From NCBI GenBank assembly GCA_000967895.1, contig FO203512.1:4153531-4217530 (forward strand): DNA of 64,000 nucleotides, read 5' to 3'. The notes below the pieces were generated by a model. It did not search any database. It saw only the letters and a list, made by a program, of their open reading frames with translations, and was not told the origin of the DNA. This document shows positions 1 to 9,673 of the stretch, piece by piece (the first letter of the stretch is position 1; each line of letters begins with the position of its first letter). This stretch comes from Oleispira antarctica RB-8. Its GTDB lineage: Bacteria; Pseudomonadota; Gammaproteobacteria; Pseudomonadales; Oceanobacteraceae. The position numbers and the translations under genes were made by a program.

Positions 1-4
1 GTAC

Positions 5-796
5 GTGGGCCCGTTAAAAAGATTATTAGAGCAGTCAAATAGCCTGACCACCCTTATTATTTCTATTGATAAAGAGCTGGGGCTAATCGACAACAGCACT
101 GGCCAAAGCTATGTGAGTAAAAGTTTTTTAATTCCAGCGGGCTCTCATGTAACCGTTGATACCAACGATTCAATCATTGCTTTTTGTTTTCTAGATACAC
201 TGGGGACCGACTTAGCAAAGTTAATTCCCAGTATGGCTAGCTGTGTTCACATCGACGATAGCAGCGCTTGTTATAGTGGCATACCCAACGAAGCAGCCGT
301 AATTGAACAGGCGGCTGAAATATTCAAACACCGCCCTTCAGCAGAATATGTATTTGAACGCCTTGATAATTGGATCGAAGACTCAAGCAGCGGAAATTGT
401 TGTCTTCCCGATGCCAGAATTGCAAAAGCGATTGAGCTGATCACAAGAGATTACGCCACAAATGTTTCTATCGATGAAATTGCTAGTGCAGTCGGATTAT
501 CGGCACCGAGATTAATTCAACTGTTTAAACAAGTAACAGGAATACCTATTCGACGCTTCAGATTGTGTCATCGAATATTTGTTAGCTTACTTAATTTAGG
601 TAACGGCATGTCGTTAACGGATGCGGTGGTCGAAGCGGGTTTCTCAGACTATTCGCATTTCTCTAGAATCTTCAAAGAATTAGGCAGTGTAAAGCCTTCT
701 GAATTATTGTCTTCCAGAAATCTTGTCGACTTGCGCGTTCTATCCAAAACGACCTCAACCAAAGCCAATCAGTTGCATAGTCATACGGCCTGTTAA
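5..796 (+). CDS. AraC-family transcriptional regulator (possibly 5'-truncated)
   Basis: This is a DNA-binding transcription regulator of the AraC/XylS family. The last ~100 of 263 residues form the double helix-turn-helix domain: a first helix pair around SIDEIASAVGLSAPRL and a second around LTDAVVEAGFSDYSHFSRIFK, the usual family signature. The N-terminal ~150 residues would be the effector or dimerisation part; I cannot assign a ligand. The first possible start is a GTG five bases into the window with no visible ribosome-binding site, so the true start probably lies upstream. No partner gene is visible, and the next genes are a toxin-antitoxin pair after a 88-base gap. The family call is firm; the target genes are unknown. 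Confidence 0.85.
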   Translation: MGPLKRLLEQSNSLTTLIISIDKELGLIDNSTGQSYVSKSFLIPAGSHVTVDTNDSIIAFCFLDTLGTDLAKLIPSMASCVHIDDSSACYSGIPNEAAVIEQAAEIFKHRPSAEYVFERLDNWIEDSSSGNCCLPDARIAKAIELITRDYATNVSIDEIASAVGLSAPRLIQLFKQVTGIPIRRFRLCHRIFVSLLNLGNGMSLTDAVVEAGFSDYSHFSRIFKELGSVKPSELLSSRNLVDLRVLSKTTSTKANQLHSHTAC

Positions 797-884
797 TTAA
801 GTGCGTATAACAACGCTAAATAGTGTCAATATAGTCAGCTTCATCCATGTTGATATCTATACGTAATCTACGTACACTTCAACA

Positions 885-1217
885 ATGAAAGGATTATTCG
901 TTGAATCATCAATTTTTAGCAAGAACCGAGCTGATTATTTATCGGATGATGAGTATCGCCAGCTACAAACGGAGCTGCTAATCACCCCAACAAAGGGCGA
1001 TGTGATTCAAGGCACGGGAGGATTGCGTAAGATTCGCTCTTCTTCGAAAGGTTCTGGAAAGCGAGGAGGCGTTCGTATTATTTATTATTATCTCGATATT
1101 TTTAATCGTTTCTACTTACTTACCCTTTATGCCAAAAATGAAATGACTGATTTAACCGCGCAAGATAAAAAACATTTAAAGCACTTCTTGGAGGATTGGA
1201 TAAATGAACAAGCGTAA
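885..1217 (+). CDS. HigB/RelE-type toxin of a type II toxin-antitoxin pair
   Basis: A 110-residue protein with the look of the RelE/HigB2 family of ribosome-dependent mRNA interferases. Family features are the central GTGGLRKIR stretch, the basic KGSGKRGGVRIIYYY strand and the C-terminal LLTLYAKNEMTDLT segment, where HigB2-like toxins carry their conserved YxK(N/S)E motif. It is followed by an HTH gene whose start lies 14 bases inside this gene, the toxin-first order typical of HigBA/NadS pairs. Toxin activity is inferred from family and context. No promoter was recognised; autoregulation by the partner would be usual. Confidence 0.85.
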   Translation: MKGLFVESSIFSKNRADYLSDDEYRQLQTELLITPTKGDVIQGTGGLRKIRSSSKGSGKRGGVRIIYYYLDIFNRFYLLTLYAKNEMTDLTAQDKKHLKHFLEDWINEQA

Positions 1218-1518
1218 CTTATTTGAAGAGCTATCTTCTGCATTAGTAGAAGCCAAACAGCATTCCGAAGGCAAGTTAACCCTTCGTACTGTTAAAGCTG
1301 ATGCAATTAAAGATTTTCAGCTTTCACCTGCTGAGATTATCGACATACGCGAAACCTTCAAAATGTCTCGTGGTGTGTTTGCAAAATATTTGCATACCTC
1401 ATCGAGAACTCTTGAAAGCTGGGAACAAGGACGTAGTGCGCCGAATGGCCAAGCGACTACTTTATTGAAACTAGTCCAAAGTCACCCTGAGACATTGCAA
1501 CAGATTGCAGAGCTTTAA
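1204..1518 (+). CDS. HigA/NadS-type HTH antitoxin
   Basis: A 104-residue DNA-binding antitoxin. Its C-terminal half is an Xre-like helix-turn-helix (MSRGVFAKYLHTSSRTLESWEQGRSAP, residues ~58-84), the NadS/HigA2 signature. The N-terminal half probably wraps the toxin. It overlaps the toxin gene by 14 bases, and a GGAGG ribosome-binding site sits about nine bases before its ATG, so the pair should be translated together. In the family the antitoxin, alone or with toxin, represses the operon. I see no other phage or plasmid gene next to it. Confidence 0.85.
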   Translation: MNKRNLFEELSSALVEAKQHSEGKLTLRTVKADAIKDFQLSPAEIIDIRETFKMSRGVFAKYLHTSSRTLESWEQGRSAPNGQATTLLKLVQSHPETLQQIAEL

Positions 1519-1547
1519 ATTCTACTCAGTATTCTTACAGGCTACGT

Positions 1548-2267
1548 CTAAGCATAAACATCGATGGCTTCCATTTTCTTGTTATATTCTTCAACGGCTC
1601 TGGCTTGTAGTTGCTGTACAAACGCCTCAGCGGTTTCATTCATACGTCCATCATCACCAGCTGAATTCATAAATTCTTTAAAATAGATGATGTCTGAAAA
1701 GTTATCCTTGGTTAAATCGTATTTCCCTATATTTGAAGAATATAAAGCTGTTGTACGATCTTCTTCAAGCACCTCGATCATTACTGACTGCAATGAAGAG
1801 AAACCTTCCATCAATCCTGAAGTGCCTATTATTTTTTCAATTATTGCTTTGTTTTTATCACTCAGCTCTTTACTCACAACGACAATAGCGCCATCTTTAT
1901 CAATCGAAAAGTCCCAGACACTATTTGCAGCATCACCGATTTTTTCTTCGACCTTCTTCTCTATGTACGAAAATTGATTACTTAGTTGCTCTGTTTTAGC
2001 GGGTAATTCTCGAATAAATATTTCTAGAACCCTTGCTGAACTAGCAAGTTTCTCTTCCCGTGTCGGTTCAACCCCTCGACTTGGAGTCCTAGTGATTCTC
2101 ATTACTTGCATACCATCTGCGGCTTTTTGCTCAGAGGATGCCAGTCCATTGGCATCCTTTTCCACCATCTTAGGAGGAGCCGTAACAGAAGCTACAATAC
2201 TTGGGGTTTTAGTCCCCTTTATATTAGCTGTGCCACCCTGTGTAAGGGCTACTCCATTAATATCCAT
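1548..2267 (-). CDS. Orphan protein of unknown function
   Basis: A 239-residue soluble protein I do not recognise. It has no signal peptide or membrane segment. The first ~65 residues are low-complexity, rich in T, A, P and K, and likely disordered. The rest is charged and probably helical, with acidic patches near residues 115-150 and the C-terminus (EEYNKKMEAIDVYA). It converges on the antitoxin gene with a 29-base gap and lies 116 bases from the next gene, so it is probably transcribed alone. The disordered N-terminus and helical body recall structural or flagellum-associated proteins, but that is only an impression. Confidence 0.6.
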   Translation of the reverse strand: MDINGVALTQGGTANIKGTKTPSIVASVTAPPKMVEKDANGLASSEQKAADGMQVMRITRTPSRGVEPTREEKLASSARVLEIFIRELPAKTEQLSNQFSYIEKKVEEKIGDAANSVWDFSIDKDGAIVVVSKELSDKNKAIIEKIIGTSGLMEGFSSLQSVMIEVLEEDRTTALYSSNIGKYDLTKDNFSDIIYFKEFMNSAGDDGRMNETAEAFVQQLQARAVEEYNKKMEAIDVYA

Positions 2268-2383
2268 ATTAAAACTCTGCCGTAAATTGTGATTCTTTCT
2301 TTATCGGCAATACAATCAATACATTGATAGGCGCTTTAGAATATTACGAACTATTACTGATAGTTTTAATGAAAATAGATTAG

Positions 2384-2965
2384 TTAATTATTTACAGTAC
2401 TGAGTGTACTCAACATTAACTCAGGTTTAATCGTGAGATAAGCGGCTAGCTGAGATAAGTTACTCTCTAATGTTTTAGTTACGCTTTCCTCCTGTCCTAA
2501 CACCCTATTAGATTGATGAAACAGCATAGCCAACGCATGCTGCTCCGCCTTAAGTTCTAACTTTTTAACCTGCTGTCGAAAGTTTTCATATTGAGGCCCT
2601 CTTTTTTCCACCCAATCTACTTTCATGCTACGACGCATCTTGCGCAGCGGCAGTACTTGCTCTGCGATCCACTGATCATAATCTGCGGGAATACAGGCTT
2701 CAGTCCACTGCTTACCCTCGCTTGCTAACCACAAGGCTTGCAGTATCAAGTTAATATCAGCCCCATGATCATCCTGCAAAGCTAACAAAGCAGCTTCCAC
2801 ACCTGCCTGCGAGTAGACCTGATACGCGTACTGCCAGAGTTCGTTGTCGAGAGTGTTTTCTAGCGACTGTTCTAGCGGGTCAGTGAGTGGGTTTTCAGCC
2901 GAATTTGTGGCAAACTGCGCGTCTATATTTAAGCCCGTGTCTAAGACATTTTGTGAATCAGCCAA
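2384..2965 (-). CDS. TIGR02444-family protein
   Basis: A 193-residue soluble protein resembling the TIGR02444 (DUF2390) family of uncharacterised gammaproteobacterial proteins. The recognisable part is the mid-protein segment LWQYAYQVYSQAGVEAALLALQDDHGADINLILQALWLA, followed by WIAEQVLPLRKMRRSMK. The acidic first ~40 residues are probably an extension. The gene is divergent from the ABC-F gene, with 38 bases between the two starts, the arrangement I recall from Pseudomonas. Function is unknown; no catalytic motif is visible. Confidence 0.8.
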   Translation of the reverse strand: MADSQNVLDTGLNIDAQFATNSAENPLTDPLEQSLENTLDNELWQYAYQVYSQAGVEAALLALQDDHGADINLILQALWLASEGKQWTEACIPADYDQWIAEQVLPLRKMRRSMKVDWVEKRGPQYENFRQQVKKLELKAEQHALAMLFHQSNRVLGQEESVTKTLESNLSQLAAYLTIKPELMLSTLSTVNN

Positions 2966-3003
2966 AGTGCTACACCTCTGTTAAAAAAGTATTCTAAAAG
3001 ACT

Positions 3004-4965
3004 ATGATCGAATTTAATCAGGTTTCATTGCAACGTGGTATCAAACCTCTGCTAGAAAAGGCAGATTTGCGTATTCATGATGGCCAAAAGCTCGCCTTAA
3101 TCGGCGCTAACGGTGCTGGTAAGTCTAGCTTATTTGCCCTGCTTTTAGGTGAGCTTGTAGTTGATAACGGCGATTTATATTACCCGTCAGGCTGGCGCGT
3201 CGCGCACATGGCGCAAGAAGTTGAAGCCAGCCAGCGCAGTGCCGTCGATTATGTGATTGATGGTGATAAAACCTATCGCGAAATCGAGCACGGCATCAAT
3301 ACCACCACCTGTGATAATGAGCTAGCCGAATGGCACGGCAAGATGGATCTGCATGCGGGTTACAATATTAAGGTTCAGGCCGAACAGTTATTACATGGCC
3401 TTGGCTTTAAGCAAAGTGACATGGCTAAGCCTGTTTCGGGTTTCTCGGGGGGTTGGCGCATTCGTTTGAACCTTGCTCAAGCGTTGATGACACCTTCCGA
3501 TTTATTATTACTCGATGAACCGACCAACCACTTGGATTTGGATGCGACTGTTTGGTTAGAGCAATGGCTGAATAAATATCAGGGTACGCTGGTATTCATC
3601 TCGCATGACCGTGATTTTATCGACGGTGTGGCCGACCACATTGTACATTTAAACCAATGCACGTTAACCAGCTATCCGGGTAACTACAGCGCTTACGAAC
3701 GCATCCGCGCGGAGCGTTTATCGCAACAACAAGTGATGCACGAGAAGCAGCAAGTTCGTATTGCCGAAATTGAACAATTCGTTACCCGCTTTAAAGCCAA
3801 AGCGAGTAAAGCGAAGCAAGCACAAAGCCGCGTGAAAGAATTAGAACGTATGGAGCTTATTGCGCCGGCGCATGTCGACTCACCGTTTAAGTTTAACTTT
3901 GCCTGTCACGATAAAGTGTCTACTCCGCTATTGAGCCTTGAAGAAGCGGATATTGGCTACCCTGCAAAGCCTGGTGGCGAAGCGGTAGCCATTTTACAAA
4001 ATCAGCACGTATCTTTAGTGCCTGGCCATCGCATTGGTTTATTAGGTGCTAACGGTGCGGGTAAGTCGACGCTAATAAAAACTTTGTGCGAAGAGTTACC
4101 TCAGCTTTCCGGTAAGCGCCACGAAGGCGAGCATTTAAAAATTGGTTATTACGCTCAGCATCAGCTTGAGTCGTTAGATATTAAAGCAAGCCCAATGTTA
4201 ATGATTCAGCGTTTATCACCACAAGTAACCGAACAAGAAGCCCGTAGCTTTTTGGGTGGCTTTGATTTCCGTGGCGAAAAAGCGTTGGAAATTTGCGAAC
4301 CTTTTTCCGGCGGTGAAAAAGCGCGTTTAGCGTTGGCGTTAGTTGCATGGCGTAAGCCCAATCTATTGATTATGGATGAGCCTACCAACCACCTTGATAT
4401 TGAAATGCGTGAAGCATTAACCATGGCGCTGCAAACCTTTGCCGGTGCCATTGTTATCGTCAGCCACGATCGTCACTTATTAAAAGCAACGGTCGATGAA
4501 TATTGGTTGGTTGAAGATGGCAAGGTCGCAGTCTTCGATGGTGATTTGCACGACTATCATAAACACGTACAAGCGAAACAAGCAGGCAGTAATTCTGTAT
4601 CGGGAACCGGCCAATTGGCCAGTAACCCTAACTCCGCCGACAATGTGAATAATATCGCATCCGCGAATAAAAGTGCCGGTATGGGCGCGCAAGATCGTAA
4701 AGAGCAAAAGCGTTTAGACGCTGAACGTCGTGCCCGTTTAGCGCCTTTGCGTAAAGAGTTAACTAAGCTCGAAACCCATATGGAAAAATTACAGAAACTG
4801 CTGGAAGAAAGTGAAAATCAGCTGGCCGATACCACACTTTATGAAGCGGCGCGTAAAGCGGATTTGCAAAAAGTACTGCAACAGCAAGGTGACTCAAAGA
4901 GCGAATTAGAAGACGTGGAAATGCAGTGGATGGAACTGAGTGAAGAAATGGAAGCGGCTGAATAA
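3004..4965 (+). CDS. yheS: ABC-F family ATP-binding protein (YheS-like)
   Basis: A soluble ABC-F protein with two ATPase domains and no membrane segment; the family acts on ribosomes or translation rather than transport. Domain 1 has Walker A GANGAGKSS (residues 34-42) and Walker B/H-loop LDEPTNHLD (170-178). Domain 2 has GANGAGKST (348-356), the signature FSGGEKARLAL and MDEPTNHLD (457-465). The linker after domain 1 is rich in basic residues, as in YheS and Uup. The ~120-residue C-terminal tail starts with a Q/N/S-rich stretch and ends in a charged coiled coil. Length (653 aa) fits YheS (~637). Its stop codon overlaps the hemW start by one base (TAATG), so the two are co-transcribed. Confidence 0.93.
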   Translation: MIEFNQVSLQRGIKPLLEKADLRIHDGQKLALIGANGAGKSSLFALLLGELVVDNGDLYYPSGWRVAHMAQEVEASQRSAVDYVIDGDKTYREIEHGINTTTCDNELAEWHGKMDLHAGYNIKVQAEQLLHGLGFKQSDMAKPVSGFSGGWRIRLNLAQALMTPSDLLLLDEPTNHLDLDATVWLEQWLNKYQGTLVFISHDRDFIDGVADHIVHLNQCTLTSYPGNYSAYERIRAERLSQQQVMHEKQQVRIAEIEQFVTRFKAKASKAKQAQSRVKELERMELIAPAHVDSPFKFNFACHDKVSTPLLSLEEADIGYPAKPGGEAVAILQNQHVSLVPGHRIGLLGANGAGKSTLIKTLCEELPQLSGKRHEGEHLKIGYYAQHQLESLDIKASPMLMIQRLSPQVTEQEARSFLGGFDFRGEKALEICEPFSGGEKARLALALVAWRKPNLLIMDEPTNHLDIEMREALTMALQTFAGAIVIVSHDRHLLKATVDEYWLVEDGKVAVFDGDLHDYHKHVQAKQAGSNSVSGTGQLASNPNSADNVNNIASANKSAGMGAQDRKEQKRLDAERRARLAPLRKELTKLETHMEKLQKLLEESENQLADTTLYEAARKADLQKVLQQQGDSKSELEDVEMQWMELSEEMEAAE

Positions 4966-6149
4966 TGAAGCTGCCTCCACTATCACTTTATATTCACGTA
5001 CCTTGGTGCGTGCGTAAGTGCCCCTACTGCGATTTCAACTCTCACAAGGCTGAAGAGCACATTCCAGAGACGGAGTATGTTCAGGCATTGTTAGACGACC
5101 TAGAAGCTGACCTTCCTTGGGTGCAAGGCCGCGAAATCCAAACCATCTTCATCGGTGGTGGCACACCTTCGTTATTAAGCGTTGAAGCGTATAAAAATTT
5201 ATTGGCAGGGCTACAAGAAAAAGTAACCTTTGTTAAAGACATCGAAATTACCATGGAAGCCAATCCAGGTACTTTTGAAGCGGTGAAATTTTCTGGCTAT
5301 CGTAAATTAGGCATTAACCGTCTCTCTATAGGTGTACAAAGTTTTGCCGATCATCAGCTAAAACATCTCGGTCGTATTCACGATGGTCAGCAAGCGATTG
5401 CCGCGATTAAAATGGCGAAAGAAGCAGGCTTCGATAATTTCAATATCGACTTGATGCACGGTTTACCCGATCAATCTCAAGCACAAGCCTTGGCTGATAT
5501 TCAACAAGCGATCGATCTCGGCCCAACGCACATGTCTTGGTATCAACTAACGATTGAACCGAATACCGAATTTTTCAAACGCCCACCCGTCTTACCCGAA
5601 GACGAAACGCTGTGGGATATTCAAGAAGCAGGACAAGAATTATTAGCCAAGCATGGCTTTGTGCAATATGAAGTGTCGGCTTACGCACAACAAGATAAGC
5701 AAGCGACACATAATTTAAACTATTGGCAGTTCGGTGATTATCTGGGTATTGGCGCGGGGGCTCACGGCAAAGTGACTGATCTAGTTAATGCGCCAGAAAG
5801 CCTCACCGCCTCACCTGTTTTTAGAACCTGGAAAACGCGGGCGCCGAAAGACTTTCTTAATGCAGCTGGAAACTCATCTAAGAGCTTCTTAGCAGGCAAA
5901 GAATCAATTCAGAACGAAGACATAGGCTTAGAGTTTTTGATGAACGCCTTACGCTTGCAGCAAGGCTTTGATTTAAATCTGTTTGAACAAAGAACAGGAT
6001 ATCCACTCTCTACCATCGCGAGTGGCATCGATACCGCCATTGAAAAAGGGCTACTCGAAAAGCATTTACTAAAAGATGGCTACGAACAGATCAAAACCTC
6101 AGCCAAAGGCAGCTTATTCTTGAATGAGATTTTAGCGCTATTTATGTAA
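4965..6149 (+). CDS. hemW: Radical SAM heme chaperone HemW
   Basis: A 394-residue radical SAM protein of the HemW group (formerly YggW, often mislabelled oxygen-independent coproporphyrinogen oxidase). The 4Fe-4S cluster motif CxxxCxYC is at C15, C19 and C22, followed by the glycine motif FIGGGTPSLL. As expected for HemW, it lacks the extra N-terminal part of true HemN. In the family HemW carries heme and helps insert it into respiratory proteins. It overlaps the ABC-F gene by one base. In many relatives it follows the purine-NTP phosphatase gene rdgB, which is not here. Confidence 0.93.
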   Translation: MKLPPLSLYIHVPWCVRKCPYCDFNSHKAEEHIPETEYVQALLDDLEADLPWVQGREIQTIFIGGGTPSLLSVEAYKNLLAGLQEKVTFVKDIEITMEANPGTFEAVKFSGYRKLGINRLSIGVQSFADHQLKHLGRIHDGQQAIAAIKMAKEAGFDNFNIDLMHGLPDQSQAQALADIQQAIDLGPTHMSWYQLTIEPNTEFFKRPPVLPEDETLWDIQEAGQELLAKHGFVQYEVSAYAQQDKQATHNLNYWQFGDYLGIGAGAHGKVTDLVNAPESLTASPVFRTWKTRAPKDFLNAAGNSSKSFLAGKESIQNEDIGLEFLMNALRLQQGFDLNLFEQRTGYPLSTIASGIDTAIEKGLLEKHLLKDGYEQIKTSAKGSLFLNEILALFM

Positions 6150-6340
6150 AACGCTTACGTTCACAGTGAGTTTAATTCAGTTCAATAAAGCCGCCAAACT
6201 TATGGCCGCTGCGGTCAACATCCTTGTCTTCATCGGCCACTGCAATTACAAAGCATCCTTGTTACAGTAGGATCAATAATAAAACTAATAATGATGACTA
6301 CACTCAGCTCTATAATGAGTGATTAAGACAAGGTGCATTA
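6150..6340. other. Intergenic stretch with a possible minus-strand gene remnant
   Basis: No intact gene. On the minus strand one frame stays open from 6261 to a stop at 6172-6174 for 29 codons and reads like a natural C-terminus (ending HKFGGFIELN), but has no start codon and is closed upstream by a stop. It may be the tail of a deleted gene or chance. The rest is AT-rich leader for the next gene. Confidence 0.3.
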
Positions 6341-7681
6341 ATGACTACTCTGATAACTTCTCAGCAATCTAAATATAAATCGCCCAGCATTAAACAAATA
6401 GCATTGGGAATCATGCTTGCCAGCAGTCTGGTTGCAGCGCCTGGCGTATTGGCTAGCACGCCAGAAACCATCACCCCTCAAATCACTGATGCAGTTGCTC
6501 ACGCGAATATCGCAAAGCTGACTACTGACTTAAATACCGATTTACGCGATGTTATTGTAGTGGGTAACAACTGGGATGGCACGATAGACATCTACGATCC
6601 TCATACTTATCAGCGGATAAAAAAGCTCAATGCTGTACCCGATAAAGAAGAGCGTTTAGAAGAACTCACCAGCAGTATTAAACGTCGCATTGTTTCTACT
6701 TTTATCAAAGAAGTTATTGGCGAAGGCAATCATCAAATGGTTGATGATATGTTCCCTTCCAACGATGGCCGTCACCTATTTATTTCACGCCCAAGTTTTG
6801 CCGATGTTGTAGCACTGGATGTGAATAGTGGTGAGATTGTTTGGCGTACACAGGTTGAAGGGTCTCGCTCTGACCACTCTGCGATTTCCCCAGATGGTAA
6901 AACCTTTTTAGTATCAGCGTCTACCGCCGGTAAAGTACACGCTATTGATACCGCAACGGGCAAGATCGTTAATGAATTTGATTCTGGTGATCAGCCTCAC
7001 GAAAATACTTATTCTGAAGATGGCCAGCGTATTTTTCACGCCAGTATTGGTAAAGTCTATGTGCCTTTTACCAGCTCATGGCTGGACTGGATGAAAGGCG
7101 AACGAGTTTTCCAAATTGTTGATGCCAATACTTATGAAGTTTTACAACGTGTCGATATCGGTGAAAAATTAGAAGAATTCGGATTCCCTTGGGTTGATAG
7201 CGCTGTTCGTCCAATGGCTGTCGCACCGGACGGAAAATTTGTTTATATGCAGGTTTCTTTTTTCCACGGCTTTTTTGAATACGATGTAGAGCAACAAAAA
7301 ATCACCCGTAAAATCGATCTGCCGATCCCAAAAGAAATTGCCGAAATGAGCACTCGCGATTATCAGTTGAACTCTGCTCATCACGGTTTAGCGATGAATA
7401 GTGAAGGCACTAAATTATGTGTTGCCGCAACAATGTCGGGTTATGCCGCGATTGTTGACCGCAAAACATTCGAATATAAAACAGTACAATTGTCAGATAC
7501 GCCATTAGGCGCAAAACCTTATTGGTCTACTGAAAGCGCTGACGGAAAATACTGCTATGTCTCGGTGAGCGAACAAGATCGTGTTTCTGTTATCTCGTTT
7601 GACGAGGCTAAAGAAGTAGCGAGCTTCCCTGTTGGCGATCATCCTCAGCGTATTCGTACGGGCAAACTGATTATTGAGTAA
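6341..7681 (+). CDS. Secreted YVTN/YncE-like beta-propeller protein
   Basis: A 446-residue exported protein. Residues 1-38 are a long signal peptide: a polar start, a hydrophobic core [14 protein letters not shown] and an Ala-x-Ala-like site before S39. The mature part is a beta-propeller of YVTN/YncE/PQQ-like repeats, with blades such as [62 protein letters not shown] and [23 protein letters not shown]. Such propellers in the periplasm serve as binding scaffolds or as quinoprotein dehydrogenases; I see no PQQ-binding or heme motif, so no reaction is assigned. It stands alone between gaps of 191 and about 100 bases. Confidence 0.75.
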   Translation: MTTLITSQQSKYKSPSIKQIALGIMLASSLVAAPGVLASTPETITPQITDAVAHANIAKLTTDLNTDLRDVIVVGNNWDGTIDIYDPHTYQRIKKLNAVPDKEERLEELTSSIKRRIVSTFIKEVIGEGNHQMVDDMFPSNDGRHLFISRPSFADVVALDVNSGEIVWRTQVEGSRSDHSAISPDGKTFLVSASTAGKVHAIDTATGKIVNEFDSGDQPHENTYSEDGQRIFHASIGKVYVPFTSSWLDWMKGERVFQIVDANTYEVLQRVDIGEKLEEFGFPWVDSAVRPMAVAPDGKFVYMQVSFFHGFFEYDVEQQKITRKIDLPIPKEIAEMSTRDYQLNSAHHGLAMNSEGTKLCVAATMSGYAAIVDRKTFEYKTVQLSDTPLGAKPYWSTESADGKYCYVSVSEQDRVSVISFDEAKEVASFPVGDHPQRIRTGKLIIE

Positions 7682-7788
7682 TGCTTTAGTATAATAATAC
7701 GATCTAAATACCAAAACGTCGTGATTTCGCAAAGCATCTAGCTAAGGCTTTCTGTTAGAATTAAAAATTCCTAGTGAGAGACCTTAGC

Positions 7789-8526
7789 ATGCGCCTAATT
7801 CAAAGAATATTGGTCAGCATTTCATTTGCCATCACGATGAGCACACCCGTGCATGCCTTAACATTAGGTGTAGAAGTAACTAATTATGCACCCTACTTTT
7901 ATCTTAACGACGAACAAAAATACCAAGGCGCTGCTCGTGAAATTTTCGATTTATTCTCTGAAATTAGCCAGATAAAAATTGCCTACGTACCCATGCCTGT
8001 TCCGCGTTTGTTTAATGAGTTTGTAAAAGGCAGTATCGCATTAAAATTTCCTGACAATCCTCTATGGTCTGCATCACTCAGTTCAACAGTGAAAGTGCAC
8101 TACAGTGAGCCTGTTTTAAACATCACTGAATCTTTACTTGTTTTGAAACAAGATAAGCCTGAAGTAGCTAAAGAAAATATCAAAACGGTCGGTACGATTT
8201 TAGGTTTCAGCACTCCTGGTATTGCTATGCCTGTCGCTAACCACGAATTTAAAACGATTAAAACAAAAAAGGTCGAGCAGCTTATACACATGCTGGTATC
8301 TGAACGCGTGCAGGGGGTATATTTTAATAAAAATGTCGCACAAAATTTAATAACAAAGATGTATCCAAAAAAGTCCCTAGTAAGACACTCTCAATATCCT
8401 CCTTTTCAATACGCTTACCATCTTTCAAGCATCAAGCATCCCAAGTTAATTGAGAAATTTAACGCGTTTTTAATCAGTCATGCTAAAGAACTGGATATTA
8501 TTCGTAGTCGCTACGGCCTAAAATAA
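7789..8526 (+). CDS. Periplasmic solute-binding-like protein (family 3 type)
   Basis: A 245-residue exported protein of the family 3 periplasmic binding-protein fold. The start chosen is the ATG at 7789, which has GTGAGAG about eight bases upstream and leads straight into a signal peptide (hydrophobic core ILVSISFAITM, cleavage near VHA). A GTG at 7774 in the same frame is less likely. The mature part opens with TLGVEVTNYAPYFYLNDEQKYQGAAREIFDLF, the usual first lobe, and ends in the IRSRYGLK-type tail of small orphan binding proteins. No permease or ATPase lies nearby, so it may be an orphan sensor-type protein. The ligand is unknown. Confidence 0.75.
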   Translation: MRLIQRILVSISFAITMSTPVHALTLGVEVTNYAPYFYLNDEQKYQGAAREIFDLFSEISQIKIAYVPMPVPRLFNEFVKGSIALKFPDNPLWSASLSSTVKVHYSEPVLNITESLLVLKQDKPEVAKENIKTVGTILGFSTPGIAMPVANHEFKTIKTKKVEQLIHMLVSERVQGVYFNKNVAQNLITKMYPKKSLVRHSQYPPFQYAYHLSSIKHPKLIEKFNAFLISHAKELDIIRSRYGLK

Positions 8527-8539
8527 TATAAGCCGTAGC
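8510..8539. terminator. Hairpin at the end of the binding-protein gene
   Basis: An 8-base-pair perfect stem (GCTACGGC / GCCGTAGC) with a 14-base AT-rich loop spans the stop codon and sits between two converging genes. It has no good T-run on either side, so it may be a weak bidirectional terminator or an mRNA-end stabiliser. Confidence 0.4.
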
Positions 8540-8553
8540 ACTAACATAATCAA

Positions 8554-8847
8554 TTACGCAGCGCCTGCTTCTTTTAATAAAGCGGCAAACTCAACACCTT
8601 TAGAGTGGCTGGAAATAATCGCCAATGCACTTTCGCCCGCTTCATTTTTCGCGTTCACATCACCGCCTTTTTCTTTCAGCAAAGCCAAAAAGTCAGCAAA
8701 TGATGCAGGCATCATGTGACGGTAGGCACGAATGATTGAGGTAAAGTCGGCTGTTTCACCTGGGTAGTCCTGATCAACCAAAAACTCTTCTAACTGAGCT
8801 TCGCTCCACTCACCACCGAATACTTTTTCTTTATCTTTCTTAGTCAT
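8554..8847 (-). CDS. PA4642-like small protein
   Basis: A 97-residue soluble protein resembling the Pseudomonas PA4642 family. Typical features are the start MTKKDKEKVFGGEWSEAQL, the core DFTSIIRAYRHMMPASFADFL and the C-terminal ankyrin-like GGDVNAKNEAGESALAIISSH. Function is unknown; the end looks like a single ankyrin-type repeat. It lies 25 bases downstream of trmB on the same strand, so it is probably the last gene of a DUF423-trmB unit. Confidence 0.8.
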   Translation of the reverse strand: MTKKDKEKVFGGEWSEAQLEEFLVDQDYPGETADFTSIIRAYRHMMPASFADFLALLKEKGGDVNAKNEAGESALAIISSHSKGVEFAALLKEAGAA

Positions 8848-8872
8848 GCTTGTAATCCTTAAATTCTAAAAC

Positions 8873-9673
8873 TTAATTAATTTTTTCAAAAAACAAATCC
8901 CAAACCCCATGGCCTAATTTCTCACCCCGTTTCTCGAACTTGGTCAGTGGGCGATGATCTGGGCGCGGCGTATATTGGCCTTCTCCAGCTTGGTTTTTAT
9001 AGCCTTCAGCAGCACTCAAGACTTCCATCATGTGCTCAGCATAAGGTTCCCAGTCTGTCGCCATGTGGATAATGCCACCCGGCTTCATTTTACTGCGAAT
9101 GGTTTGAATGAATTCTTCATTCACAATACGGCGTTTATTGTGGCGCTTTTTATGCCAAGGATCAGGGAAGAACAACTGCAAGCAATCAAAGCTTTCGTCG
9201 GCAATCTGATGTTTCAATACTTCAATCGCATCATCTTCGCTAATGCGCACGTTCGTTACGCTTTCTTCATCTGCCATGCGTAAAGCCGAACCCACACCCG
9301 GCGTATGAACTTCAATACCAATGTAATTCTTTTCTGGATCAGCTTTAGCCATTTCGATAAACGATTGACCCATGCCAAAACCGATTTCTAAAACGGTATA
9401 GGCGTCGCGACCAAAAGCCGTTGGAATATCAAATTTGCCGTCTTCCAAAGCGAAACCTAGCGTGTCCCACTGACGGTCATAACCCAGCTGCTGACCTGCG
9501 GTCAAACGGCCAGTACGACGAACAAAAGATCGAATACGGCGCTTCTGGCTCTCAATGACTTCGTCTTCCGTTAAGGCTTCTTTAGTAAGTGCGTCTGCTG
9601 CCAGCGGCTTGTCTTGCTCGGTCACGTTATTTTTCTCTTCATCAGTCATAATAAACGAATTATTGCTCATCAA
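8873..9673 (-). CDS. trmB: tRNA (guanosine-46-N7)-methyltransferase
   Basis: This enzyme uses S-adenosylmethionine to make 7-methylguanosine at position 46 of many tRNAs. The SAM-binding motif is [11 protein letters not shown], and the family signature [16 protein letters not shown] near residue 170 is perfect, as is the later [10 protein letters not shown]. The 266 residues exceed the E. coli protein (239) by an N-terminal acidic extension of about 40 residues before [11 protein letters not shown]; an ATG seven codons inside could also be the start. Its start overlaps the end of the DUF423 gene by 14 bases, implying one transcript. Confidence 0.95.
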   Translation of the reverse strand: MMSNNSFIMTDEEKNNVTEQDKPLAADALTKEALTEDEVIESQKRRIRSFVRRTGRLTAGQQLGYDRQWDTLGFALEDGKFDIPTAFGRDAYTVLEIGFGMGQSFIEMAKADPEKNYIGIEVHTPGVGSALRMADEESVTNVRISEDDAIEVLKHQIADESFDCLQLFFPDPWHKKRHNKRRIVNEEFIQTIRSKMKPGGIIHMATDWEPYAEHMMEVLSAAEGYKNQAGEGQYTPRPDHRPLTKFEKRGEKLGHGVWDLFFEKIN

